This document shows, piece after piece, positions 12,336-25,400 of a stretch of DNA of 64,000 nucleotides. The notes beneath the pieces were generated by a model. That model was given only the letters and a program-made list of their open reading frames with translations, made no database searches and was not told the DNA's origin. The position numbers were made by a program, and so were the translations under genes. Origin of the DNA: Oncomelania hupensis (lineage: Eukaryota; Mollusca; Gastropoda; Littorinimorpha; Pomatiopsidae); assembly GCA_036898135.1 (NCBI GenBank), contig CM072515.1:66914683-66978682 (forward strand), read 5' to 3'. The first letter of the stretch is position 1; every line of letters begins with the position of its first letter.

Positions 12336-12792
12336 TGGTGAATCTATGCTGGACACGCTCGATCAAATCAACATATTTAGAGTTTTAAACTGCTTTTTCA
12401 AACCCTTCATTTTGTTGTGACCACTTAAAGGAGAAAATGTCATCAGATAATTAATGCTTAAATCATAACTTGTATAGTTATAAAGAGACTGAATATTTAC
12501 ATCAATCACCAGTCTTGAACATTCTTTTAAAGGTAAAATAGGATTGCTGCGCACATCCAAAAGTCGCAAAGCTCCAACTACAGTCATCATACTGGCTCGA
12601 TCTTGTATTGCAGCCCACAACAAACATCATATAGAGAATCAGGATTTAGATCCAAATATTTATTTATGCTTTTGTTTGTTTATTTTGTTGTTGCAGAAAT
12701 GGATTCAATTTTCAAGAGTTGAAGTTGATGTGAGTGGCAGGAACTGGTTGTGAAACACTGAGTCACTGCAACCTAACAGTAGATAACACCAA

Positions 12793-12877
12793 ATGAAGAC
12801 TGGGCATGATTGTGGTTTCATCATGAACACAATGTCTGCTTTCATTTTTGCAATAACTGCCATCTCTTTGATTACTG
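12793..12877 (+). CDS. Gene A exon 1: signal peptide
   Basis: MKTGHDCGFIMNTM followed by the hydrophobic core SAFIFAITAISLITG; donor gtaaac at 12878, phase 1. Two further in-frame Met codons (residues 11 and 14) lie closer to the hydrophobic core and may be the real start. Confidence 0.65.
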
Positions 12878-13642
12878 GTAAACCGTTTTAACAAGATGTA
12901 TTCTACAGAGAATTTTTTTTTCTTAGTTAATAATTTTTAAGCTAATATATATATTTTGTATTTGAGTAATTATATGATGCATCTTAACGTTAAATTGCCC
13001 CATTTTGGTGAGACTCACGAAGCACCTCTCACAAATGAGTAATAGGTGCTAAGCAAGTCTCAGATGCACTGCGTGCTTAAATTGGTTGTTATTTAGGTTA
13101 AACTATTTTTCTTAATTTTTCTCTTTTAATTTTTTTTAATATACTATTTGTCAACCATGCTGTTGAAAGTTGAGTCACTTTCTCAGGAAAAACACAGGGT
13201 AATGCCACCTAAGATACAGAGGAATAGTTACCGGACAACCCCTACCATCTATTGCATGTACTCTTCATGTACCTTTTCCTACCACTATACACCAAAACAA
13301 CCATCACCACACTGATGACAGCAGTAAGATGGCCAATGCTTTCTAGCAAAGTTTTTAATGTTGGGGGATGCGGATTAAACTCACAACTTCTTGAACACGG
13401 AGTTCACTTCTTACCTTTTGAACACATGGGCTCATTCTTTCTGTTTTCAGCCCAGAACAGCGACAAGAGGGCTGTGGCGTGCGGGAGTACCGATGGCCTT
13501 CGCGTGACTTTGACGTGCCAGTCTTCTGAGTGGATCAACGTGAACAGCGAAGTGTACAGTCCTGAGCCATCGGGCCCAAACTGCACTCTGACCAGCACCT
13601 GCCAACGTTCTCTTCACTCACACTCTTCAGGTTGAATTTAAA

Positions 13643-13673
<31 letters not shown>

Positions 13674-13709
13674 TAATAACAACAACAAATCATTGATTTC
13701 ATAATAATG

Positions 13710-13766
<57 letters not shown>

Positions 13767-14647
13767 TGAATTATATAGCGCATATATGTCACACACAAAA
13801 AGAGTGATGCATAATTTGAAATTATGGAATACACTTTTTTTCCCCCTCAATGTAAAGTGCATATTTTTATGTCACTGTCCAGGCAAGAGCTAATGGAGGC
13901 CAAATATTTATTAAATAAGTGTGAAAAGAGAACAACTGGTGTTTAAATGTCATTCAAATATTCCAACCTAAAAAGAATGTTCTGGGCAGAGCAGGTGGGG
14001 TGTAATTGTAAAGTTCTGTAGTATTGATTTCTTCAGATCATTGTACTTTGAGTTTTAATTGAAGAAAAAGCGCGTTTAATAGCATCCTGTATTTTGATGA
14101 TGATGATAATGATGATGATGATGATGGAGGTAATGCACATTGCTGCGATCGGTAGAAAGTATCGCCAAAACTCCCGCTAGCAGCAGATGAACGTATTCCC
14201 TCCATCCCTTCAAAGTATACTTTGGGCTCGCTGCTAGCTGCGGATGCGAACCGCAGTATACTTTCTCAATAAGGGTTCGGGTAAGGGTTAGTTGGAGATG
14301 TATCCCTAGCCCTTGCCCTAACCCTTTTCTCTACAAAATTGCGCTTTTTCCGTCCCAAAAACCCATTTGCCTTCTTGGATTCTTAAATTGTATGAAACCA
14401 GGTGAGGACACTATCCGGCGTCAACAAACGGTCCAAAAACATTCTCAAACGGTTCGTAAAAGACAGTTTACCTAGAAACAAATACAGCGTGACCTAATTC
14501 GTCGCCTAGAGGAGACGAAACTTACTTTTTATATATATAGTCTCTTTAAGGGACAAGGAACATACTTTGGCCTGCTGCGCAGAGCCTGCCTGGAGTATAC
14601 TTTCTTTCGATCATAGCTATGTGCAATGGGTGGATGATGATAATGAC

Positions 14648-14708
<61 letters not shown>

Positions 14709-14738
14709 ATTATTATTATTTATTATTTATTATTATTA

Positions 14739-14804
<66 letters not shown>

Positions 14805-14826
14805 TATTATTATGATGATGAGGATA

Positions 14827-14857
<31 letters not shown>

Positions 14858-14867
14858 GTATTATTAA

Positions 14868-14920
<53 letters not shown>

Positions 14921-17900
14921 CACTGGGTTGTGAACAGTCAGCTTGAGTTACATTAGATCCTGCATCTGCTAGCGTCTTGAGCTGATAAAGCGCTACATGC
15001 GAACATTTAAATGAATACAATAATAAAATAAAACTTAACCCTCCAGGCCTAGATGTGTCATGTAATGGGCCAGCTGGTAGCAGTGGGATGTGCGAGGAGG
15101 AAACCAAGGGCAGACAACTGCTGGCAGACTGTAACGGCAGCAACGACAGAGCAGCAGTGGAAATACGCTACGCCTGCATTCCAGGTACGTGGGATTACAT
15201 AATAGTGCACCTTACACTTATCCACCTTGAAATAATGCCAAACAAGTATGAAGAAAAAGGAAAATAAATATTCGCGTTTTTCAGAACGTAGTACATTAGC
15301 TATATGATTCATCTATTTATATACAGTGGAACCTCCGGTATCCGTCTCTCTGGTTATATGACTCCCTCCGTTATGTGACCTGAAAACTTCTGACGGATTC
15401 ACTTCCAATAATAAATGACCTCTGGTATGCGACAACCTCGTTTATGCGACCAGCGACCGTGTCTTAAGCCCTTTATATGATTGTCTTAGGCAATTTAAAA
15501 GAGATATCAGTTAATTTATTGTCTGTACCTTTCGTTTTTTCTCTCATGTTAGTGTACGCCTGCTGTTGTCTGCTATTTCCTGTTCGCAAGTAAGGGACAT
15601 TACTCGCCTACACTGGTTTGTCAAAATGGCGTCGCGCAAGAGGAAAGTTTTGAGTTTGGCAGAGAGAAAGTTTCTCCCTGTTCTGAGTGTTCAAAATGTC
15701 TGAAGAAACGACTGTTTTCTATTTTTGAAGTTGTGAATAAAAGCTCTGTGGGTTCGGGCAAATAGAATAGACCCAACGTTTCCCGGCGTGTCGTAAGAGG
15801 CGACTAACAGGGGTGATATTAGCACGGCATCACTGGGCGAAAGTCTTCTACACAGAAGTCACCGGCCAGGGCGGAGGAACCTCACGTTACTACAGGTTCA
15901 ACGACCACGTGCTCAGGGCCAAGGCGAGCCACACTGTATTCGTGGATTTCGGCTGTGGCCAACAGCCTGGAGAGGATTGGGCCCTGCCAGGTCTTTTTTG
16001 CCCAAGACACAACACATGATGAGGCTATCCACTAATTCCATGCCGGTTCGGTCGTCGCCCGGAACAAGGACCGCGCCTTCCGTTGGCCACCAGGACGGAG
16101 GTGAAAAGTATGCTACTGATGGACAAATTAGCAAGATCCGCACGAGAAACAACATCGTCATAGGAACCTGGAATGTCAGGACCCTAACTGCGGAAGGAAA
16201 ATTAGAAGAACTGGCCCATGAGCTGGACCACTATCGATGGAACGTTCTATAGGTATCAGCGAACTGCGCTGGAAAGGCCTAGGTGAAACAACGACTGACA
16301 AAGGCCACAAGCTCTATTTCAGCGGTAGAGATGACAGGCACGAACACGGCGTTGGATTCTTGGTCCACAAGAACATTCTAGCCACTGTCATGGGTTGCCG
16401 CCCAGTCTCCAGTAGACTCATTACCATCCGTCTGAGAGCAACCCCTTTCAACATTACCATCATTCAGGCCTATGCCCCAACATCAGACTATGAAGACAGC
16501 GAAGTGGAGGATTTTTATGAAAATATACAGGCGGTCCTTGACCAAATGCCGAAGAAGGACATAGTCATAGTGCAAGGCGACTGGAATGCCAAGGTTGGCC
16601 AAGATGCGCACCACAACTGGGGAGACACATGTGGACCCCACTGCAACAACGAGACAAATGACAGGGGTCTGAGGCTATTGGAGTTTGCCAGATACAACAA
16701 TCTGGTACTGGCAAACACGCTTGGTCTCCACAAAAATCCAGACGATGGACATGGCACAGTCCCGGCGGGGAACATCACAACCAGATCGACTACATCATGG
16801 TCAAGAAACGCTTCAGATCAAGCATCAACATTGGCAGGACACGCACTTTTCCAGGAGCAGACATTGGAAGTGACCACGATCTCGTGATGATGTTTTTCCG
16901 GCTCCATTTGAAGAGAGTAAATACAGCAAAGTGCACTAGGCTGAAGTTCGACCTGGACAAACTGCAAGACCCGGAGGTGGCAAAAATATTTCAGGCCACA
17001 ATTGGAGGGAAATTTGCACCACTGCTTATTTTGGGGGCAGGCGAAGTAGATGTCAACACCATGACCAATACCTTCAACTCAGCTGTAACAGATGCCGCCA
17101 CTGAGATCCTTGGCAAGCACCGACCAAAGAAGAAGCCGTGGATCACACCTGAACTTTTGGATCTGTGTGATAAACGAAGAGAGTTAAAAAAGAAAAAGAA
17201 CACCTCACAGGGAGCTGATGTCTACCGAAAAATCAACAATGACATCCGAAAAGGCATGCGCACAGCAAAGGAGAACTGGATAGAAGATCAATGCCAGGAA
17301 ATAGAGAACAATCTGAACAAGAACAACAGCAAGAAGGCCTACCAGACTGTGAAGCGGCTGACAAGTGTTAAACAGCCCAAAGTCTCCACTATCCAAAGCA
17401 AGTCTGGCATATGCCTTACAGAAGAACAAGAAGTCTTGGACAGATGGACAGAGTACTGCTCTGACCTTTACAACCATACACCAAATGGAGACCCATCAGT
17501 TCTAGCATGTCCCGAGAGCAGAGAAGAAGAAGAAATCCTCCCAATTCTCCGGGAAGAAGTTGAGGCAGCAGTGCAATCGCTGAAGAAAGGGAAGTCAGCG
17601 GGAGTGGACAACATACCAGCGGAACTGCTACAAGCAGGAGGAGAAGCGATGACTGATGCTCTCACCATTATCTGTAACAAGATCTGGCAGAGTGGGGAAT
17701 GGCTTACACCATGGACCCAGTCGCTTGTCATCACTCTTCCCAAAAAAGGTAACCTTCAGGAGTGTGAAAATTACCGCACCATCAGCCTCATCAGCCATCC
17801 CAGCAAGGTCCTCCTGAAAATAATACTCAACAGGTTGAAACCACAAGCTGAACAAATCATAGCTGAAGAACAAGCAGGATTCATGGCAGGGCGAAGTACC

Positions 17901-19425
17901 ACTGAACAGATTTTCAACCTCAGAATAATCTGTGAGAAATACCTACAGCACCAACAACATCTATATCATGTGTTCATAGACTTCAAGAAGGCATTTGACC
18001 GAGTCTGGCATGCAGCTCTATGGGCAACCATGAAAGTGTACAACATCAGCCCTAAAATTATAGAAGTCATCAAAAGCCTGTATGACAAGGCTACCAGTGC
18101 AGTCCTCCATAACAGCGTCATCGGGAACTGGTTCAGAACAACAATCGGTGTGCGTCAAGGATGCCTACTCTCTCCAACACTCTTCAACATCTTCCTAGAG
18201 CGCATCATGTCAGATGCTCTTGCAGATCACGAAGGCACAGTCAGCATAGGGGGCAGAGCAATCTCCAATCTTCGTTTTGCGGATGATATTGATGGATTGG
18301 CTGGGGAGGAACAAGAACTTGAACAGCTTGTACAGAGGCTTGACACCACCTCCAGAGCTTATGGAATGGAAATAAGTGCAGAGAAGACCAAAATGATGAC
18401 CAACAACACCAATGGCATCAACACGGACATCAAAGTACAAGGCCAATCCCTCAACACAGTGCACAGCTTCAATTATTTAGGAGCCATTGTGTCAGACAAT
18501 GGGTCTCGACAGGAAGTCCTCTCCAGGATCGCACAAACAACTGCTGCCCTGACAAGGTTGAAGCCCATTTGGAAAGACAGAACCATCAGTCTACATTCCA
18601 AAGTAAGACTGCTGCGCTCTCTGGTCATCTCCATCTTCCTATATGCTTGCGAAGCATGGACCCTCACAGCAGATCTCCAACGAAGAATACAAAGCATGGA
18701 GATGAGGTGCTACAGAAGACTTCTGTGCATTTCCTATACCCAACACATCACCAACGACGAAGTCCGACAGACCATCACACAAGCCATTGGACAACACGAT
18801 GACCTGCTCACAGTGGTGAAGAAACGGAAACTCCGATGGTATGGCCACGTCACCAGATCATCAGGCCTTGCAAAGACCATTCTGCAAGGCACAGTGCAAG
18901 GAGGTAGAAGAAGGGGGAGACCGAAAAAGAGGTGGGAGGACAACATTCGAGAATGGACTGGTTTGACACTGAGCGAAGCCATGAGGGCTGCTGAGGACAG
19001 AGAAAGATGGAGTATGCTGGTTAAACGATCATCTGTGGTGCCCCTACGACCTTCGGGTTATGGGACAGGATAGGATAGGAATAAAAGACAAAGCTAAAAA
19101 TGAAACATGTTTTACAGTTTTCTTTGTCAGAGAATACATGCTGGTGAGTGTAAAAATTATGACTACATACCCCTCCGAGCCTGACCCTCTTGGGGGGGCC
19201 CCCCCCCCCCCCCCTAACCCTTGTTTCCGGTATAAGACCACCTCTATTATAAGACTGTTTTATCTCAGATTTTGGACGGTCGTATACCGGAGGTTCCACT
19301 GTAATAGATGCGTGTGGTGCATGTGAGAGTGGTTGAAACATGTTAGCGTGTGTTAAAAATAGATTACCTTGCTTTGAGTCCATTAGTGGTTGGGGGAAAA
19401 ACACCTATAAATCACACCCAGTATA

Positions 19426-19483
<58 letters not shown>

Positions 19484-22400
19484 GTAATTATTATTATTAG
19501 TAGTAGTAGTAGTATTTCTTTGTTACAGGACAGGACGTGATGAACATGTGCAGCAATGAGACTCAAACCTGGTTGCCCCGGTTCGAGGGGTTTGATCTTC
19601 CCAGCGCATACCTGGCCACACCTGCTTTTCCCAACACGTCCGCCCTCAGTCAGCACTGCTCCTGTCTCATCACAGGTAACTGTGACACCTGCCAGCATCT
19701 TCAACCCCTTTCATTGTTGAATAACCTTTGTGCTGCTGTCAGATTGGACTGCTACTGAGGTCACATATAGGCAGTTGGCCTGAAAGAGACCAACTCCTAT
19801 CTGAATGTCAGAAGCTGTTGCTGGCACACGCCCTCTCACAGTCTGTGCTTGATAGATATCCAGAGGTGCCAACCAGTACGGATTGACCGTATTTAATTCC
19901 GGCGAAGTGAATTAAATACGGAAATACGGTAGCTTTTATAAAAAATACGGAGGAAAAGTTGCCGATCGTTTATCTTTGCCAGCGGTGCTTCTGTACCGGT
20001 TTCTGGTCTGATAATAGTACTCCTGCACTCACTGAACGTCGTGTGTTCAAAAAGCTGATTTTCATGGTGATTTTAGAGTAAAACAAGTGTGGTGTTCAAC
20101 AAGCTGATTTTTATCGTGATTTTAGAGGATTGAAAATAGCCTTCTGTTTCAGAGGGAAGCCTGTCGTTACTTTATAGTGTCATAGGCTAGGTTTTGCGAG
20201 AAAAAAAAATACTGACAAGTGTTAAAAAATACTGACAAACGGGTCCGGAAATACTGACAAGAAGATTAGGGGGTTGGCACCTCTGGATATCTATAACTCT
20301 CTGCTAGTATCAAGATCGCCTGTTTTAGTGGAAACTGGTTTTTCTTTGTGTCTAAATTAACGTAGTTTAGTGCATATGCGTATGGATGAATGGGCCTGTG
20401 GGTGTATGCATGGCAGAACCGTGTGTTGGAGCAAGAAAGGAGAGTGGGAGAGGTATGAGAGAGAGATGGAGAGGTATGAGAGAGAGAGAGAGGGAGTGAC
20501 AGAGAAAGAGAAAGGAAGAGAGAGAGGGAGTGAGAGAAGAATAATCGCATCTGGGCCAGTGATATGCGCATGCATGAAAATGTGTTAGTTTGGCTATTTC
20601 TTCCTTTTGTGTAAAGTTTTGCGCCCGTGCCAAAGGCAAGGTTCCACTTTTTATGCATGCAGCGTGAAAGATCCCCCCGTGGGGGTGCCGGGGGTTTCAG
20701 TATAAATAGTATCCCTACTTTCTGGAAATTTAGTGCTTTAAATTCCCACTGTTGCTGTCTTTCTCCTTTGTTCTTTCTCATTCTTACTCTGTTCTTTTAA
20801 TCTACTATACTATCTTCTTCTTCGTTAGACCAGTCACCTACCATTATTCTTGAAAACTCTTCCGGGACAAAACTCCTCATTTGTGTATGAGGTCTGTTGG
20901 ATCAGCTTGGAAATATTGGACGCTTTCTGCCAGGTGGGGCTTCCTATGATGTTATTATTTGGCAGTGTAGGCATTTTATATGTATGTGTTTTGTTGATAT
21001 TTTATAATGATGTTTATATTCTATTTGTTTTGTAAACGGGGGTTGGATAAATTAGAGTATAGCCTCAGCGTCCCCTGCGTGGGATGTCTTTATTGTAAAG
21101 TTACTGGCTGGTGGAGTGCCTTCAGCGTTGCCACTGGGGTTGTTTCGGGAGATTTTTTATGCGGATCAGGGCGAGTCCTCTTTCAGCGAAGTTGTGGTCT
21201 TGATTTTGTGGTCCTGATTCGGCTGTACTGGTCCTGATTTTGCTCGGAAGAGTCCGCTGGACCTAAAGCAATAATCATGTAATATAATGTGAAAGATGGA
21301 TAATAAAAATGATTTGTATGGCATTGTGTTGTGTTATAGTGTGTTCCCTTGTATTGTATTGTGCAATATTCACTGTATGACAATGAGAATTAAAGTAATT
21401 GTGAAACATGATGCCTTATTGTCCACAGGAGAGGACCTGTGGATGCGTGGGCTTGAGATGAAGCTGGACCTAGGCAGGCCAGACATGTTTAGTGTATCGG
21501 CCAATGGGACAGAGAAATGGGGGACAGGGCAAACCACTGGGCCAAGGCACTACATTGACGAATCGTTGCTAGCAGCGGACGGACACATCACGTTCTCACA
21601 GGCAACAGTGAACTACAGGGACTACAACATGGTAGGACAGATAGCGTGGATTCAGATCAAAGGTGAGAAATGGAAAATCTTGACAGGCTTTAACTGTTCA
21701 GTCTGAGATTTATTTATTTATTTATTGTTTTAAAATAGTTTTAAACTTGTATGCTTGCAGCAATGTGAGTATGTGTATGTACTCACCCCCAAAATATACA
21801 TTTGATGGATTTAAATTTTTAAAAAAAAAAGTGCCTATACGAGTCCTAAATAGTTTAAATGTGAAAAAAAATTAAAATGTCTGTCTGGCTGTGTATCCAT
21901 TTGTGTCAGCGAATACATTTGAATGACATAACATCTCCACATTTTTCTTTTATTTTTTTCCTCAGGAAAAGGGAACAACCTAACCATTACTTGTCAGGCT
22001 GTGAATGTTCCACCGCCCCCAACCACAACAACTACCACTACCACCACCACCACCTCTACACCAACAACCACCATTACTACCACCACCACCACCAGGACAA
22101 CAGTACCCACTGCAGCTCCCGTCTTTACAACAAGGAGCCCTGTAACCCCAGCCAGAGTTGCTACCTCTACAAGAAATGGAGCGTTTGATCAAAAAGAGTC
22201 TTCCAAGGATGGTAATATTAATGTTTTTTTTTTTTAATTAAAAAAAAAAATACAAATAATAATAATGAGGGTGTTTATTTGGGGTATTGCAGGCATGCCT
22301 ACTCGTACGGAATTTCCATATTTTTTCCGGAAGTTTGAAAAACTTGGCAAGCGCTACGGATACTTGTTTCACAGTCCGGAAATAAATAAAAACAACATTG

Positions 22401-25400
22401 GGAAAAATTTCGATCTCGTTGGCCTGTGGTAATGCACCGCGTGACGTTTTTCCGAAGACAGACGAACTTGGTTTAATGCCGCCATGCACAGTTGCAGTAA
22501 AGACATGTGGCATCGAAGTTTCCGGTACAGGCACCGAAGTTTGCTGAACCAGTTTTTGCGCAGTCGCAGTGAAGATCAGTGCTCGTGAAACATAATTCAA
22601 AACATGGCGTCCAAACGAATGGCTAAGCAAAGTGATTGTGAATCTGAATCTTCAAAGAGTAGTAAGGGCAAGGGGTAGTATTTTGAAAAGTGTCCTTTCG
22701 TTATTCTCAGCAGCACTGACTCAAAAGTACGATTTGGGCCAACCAGTTTGGCATCTCCGCCGGTAGTATGAACGACATCAGGCGGCACGTGGAATGCCCA
22801 CAGAATATCAAGAATTACGAGGCAAATTTGGCGAAGAAAAAGAAGATAGTGGCAGCAAATCAATCTATCACTGGATTCTTCGCATTATCTCAAAAAGGAT
22901 GAGTGCAAAAACAATAGGTAGTAAAAGTAAATACGGAAATCATAATAGTAATACTGAAATTTGAAAAAGCTAATACTGAAACTTCAAATTGAGGGTAGGC
23001 ATACCTGGTATTGTATTGTGTTGTATTGAGTTGTATTGTGCTGTATTGTGTTGCTTTGTGTTGTATTGTATATTGAGGTAGTCAAGAGTTCCTGATTACT
23101 CAGTGCAGTGCATAAGTATACAATACTTTAGGGGGAGTAAAAGGCGATACACATTACCTTAAGACACACTCCCAAACCATCCCAATCCCCCCCACCCCTT
23201 CCTCCACACACACCCCTACCCACTTTCCAAATGAAACAAAAAAAATCCTTCCACACATAAGGCTTTAAATGACTGAACTGACGATTAATTTCTAAGACAA
23301 ACAGGCAGTTTGTTCCAAATACTGAGGCCCGGATAAGCGAAAACATGTTCACCATATGATTTAATACGCACAGATGGAACTGCAGATGGACATTCCTAGT
23401 CAAGTCAATAAAATGTTATGAGACGCTGAAGAAAATGATTCAGATTGTTATGAATCTTGACTTTGTTCAAACTGATTTTAGTCTCACATTGATATATTAA
23501 GACACATGGGCAGTGGCGTAGCTAGGGAAGGGAGAGGGGGGTCCAAATTTGAAAGTCCCCCCGGGCCTCCACTTAAGGAGGGGGCCCCCCAAAGGAGTGT
23601 GCGAAAAATTTTTTACATTAAATATTAAATATTACGCCATTGCCATGTAATCTTGCTATTCACGTTGTTATATAAGTTAGTGAATTTAGACTTATATATT
23701 TATTAAGTACATTATCTCATGTCTTGATGTCGAATGTCAAAATGCAGGGGCCCCCAAAGAGGCAAAGCCCCCGGGGCCCCCAGATCCATAGCTATGCCCA
23801 CTGCACATGGGCCAAAGTCGAGAGCAAAAATGGTACTGTCTTGTAGTCCCTGAAACACTACTAAAAAATTTGAGAAATAATGTGTACATTTCTGACCAGC
23901 TTGTCATTAATTACTCACACTTTTCAATGAGTGATGCTGAATTTTTGTGTTTAGTTTGTCAATTTGGTGTAACTAGTATTACTTTAATTATTTTATTTAT
24001 TTTGTTTAGATTGTTACAAGTTCTTTATTCCAAAATGCTTTGACAGTATGCTAGAGATGCTGAATTGTTAATAATGATACATTGATGGCATGCTAGAGGT
24101 AATCAATTTTTAATAATAACTCAGCGAGAGATGACCATTGATAAATTGTTAATTATAATGCATTGGCAGCCTGCTAGAGATGATGGATTCTTAATAATAA
24201 TGCATTGACTGTGTTAACAGTGTCCTACATATGCTGAATATTTAACAATAATGCTAAAGATGCTGGTCCCGGGTTCGAGCCCAGGCTGGGGCATTGTGTT
24301 GTGTCCTTGGGAAAGACACTTTACTCCCGTTTCCTACTCTTTCGGATGAGAGTATAAACCGAGGTCTAGTCTGTGTTGCATACATTCCATCATAATGGAC
24401 TTTAAAGATCCTGACGCTCATGTCCTAGATGGGTGAGTGCCGGTGACAAGAACACACCCAGCATGCACCTAAGTGCAGCAAGTTTCTTCAACATATTGAA
24501 GTTGGCTGCCTACAACAAAAAAGAAGAAGAATTCTCAATAATAATGCATTATTGACAGAATGCTATAGATGCTGAATTCTTAATAATATAGATGCTGAAT
24601 TCTTAATAATAATGCCTTGTTGACAGTGTCTGAATATTTAATAATAATACTAGAGATGCCGAATTCTTAATTATAATGCATTATTGACAGTTGCTAGAGA
24701 TGCTATGAATTCGTAATTATAATGCATTATTGACAGTTGGCTAGAGAGTCTGAATTCTTAATAATAATGCATTGACAGCATGCAATGATCGAGCCACTTT
24801 CAGCAGTCAACTCTAATCTAATCTGGAAGTTCAACTGCTCATGTCACGTTTGTTGGTTTGCTGAAACACGTTTTGGTCAAACTCTATAGTCAATTACATC
24901 CAGGAAAATGGCTGTCCCCAGATTGCTTGCATTAGAATTTCTTTGAGTTAGGTTTAAAGGTTGTGAACGCTACCTTTAGTTAAAAACTTTAATTGAAACC
25001 GATAACAGTTTTATCCACACATAGATTTTCTTCACATTTTTGTGTTGTTTATGCTACAAAAATTATCTGGTAATCTCCTACAAAGAAGAAGTGTGCAGGG
25101 CGCCTCACTTTTCAGATCGACAGTCGACCATATTGAACGCTTCAAAATCCTGGTCATCCCGCGCCATGAAGAAGTTTGGTCTAGAGAATCCCAAGTGACA
25201 TCATCGGGTCGGTCTAGATAATCTTTCAGCGGTGTTTAGATCAACTCTATAGGCTAGGGTAGCCGCTAAAAGTCGCCCTAGAGCTGATGCTGCCATAGTT
25301 AAAGGAAAGTAAGCCATCATGGATGTTTTTGTTGCAGGAGGAAATGCAGGCGTGATAGCGGGCCTTGCCATCTTAGCGATTGTTTTGGTAGTGCTCGCTG

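Larger units (their letters stand above)
15324..19301 (+). mobile_element. pogo/Tigger-like DNA transposon, interrupted by an RTE copy
   Basis: Terminal inverted repeats CAGTGGAACCTCCGGTATCC (15324) and its near-complement ending at 19301, flanked by TA (15322-15323, 19302-19303). An ATG at 15626 starts MASRKRKVLSLAERK, like the CENP-B-type HTH start of Tigger/pogo transposases, then the frame is lost. Most of the span is the nested RTE copy 15744-19078. Confidence 0.7.

Noticed and set aside
24262..24350. Possible tRNA gene (B-box GGTTCGAGCC)
   Set aside because: No cloverleaf could be drawn; the following blocks recur at 32 kb, so it is a tRNA-derived SINE.
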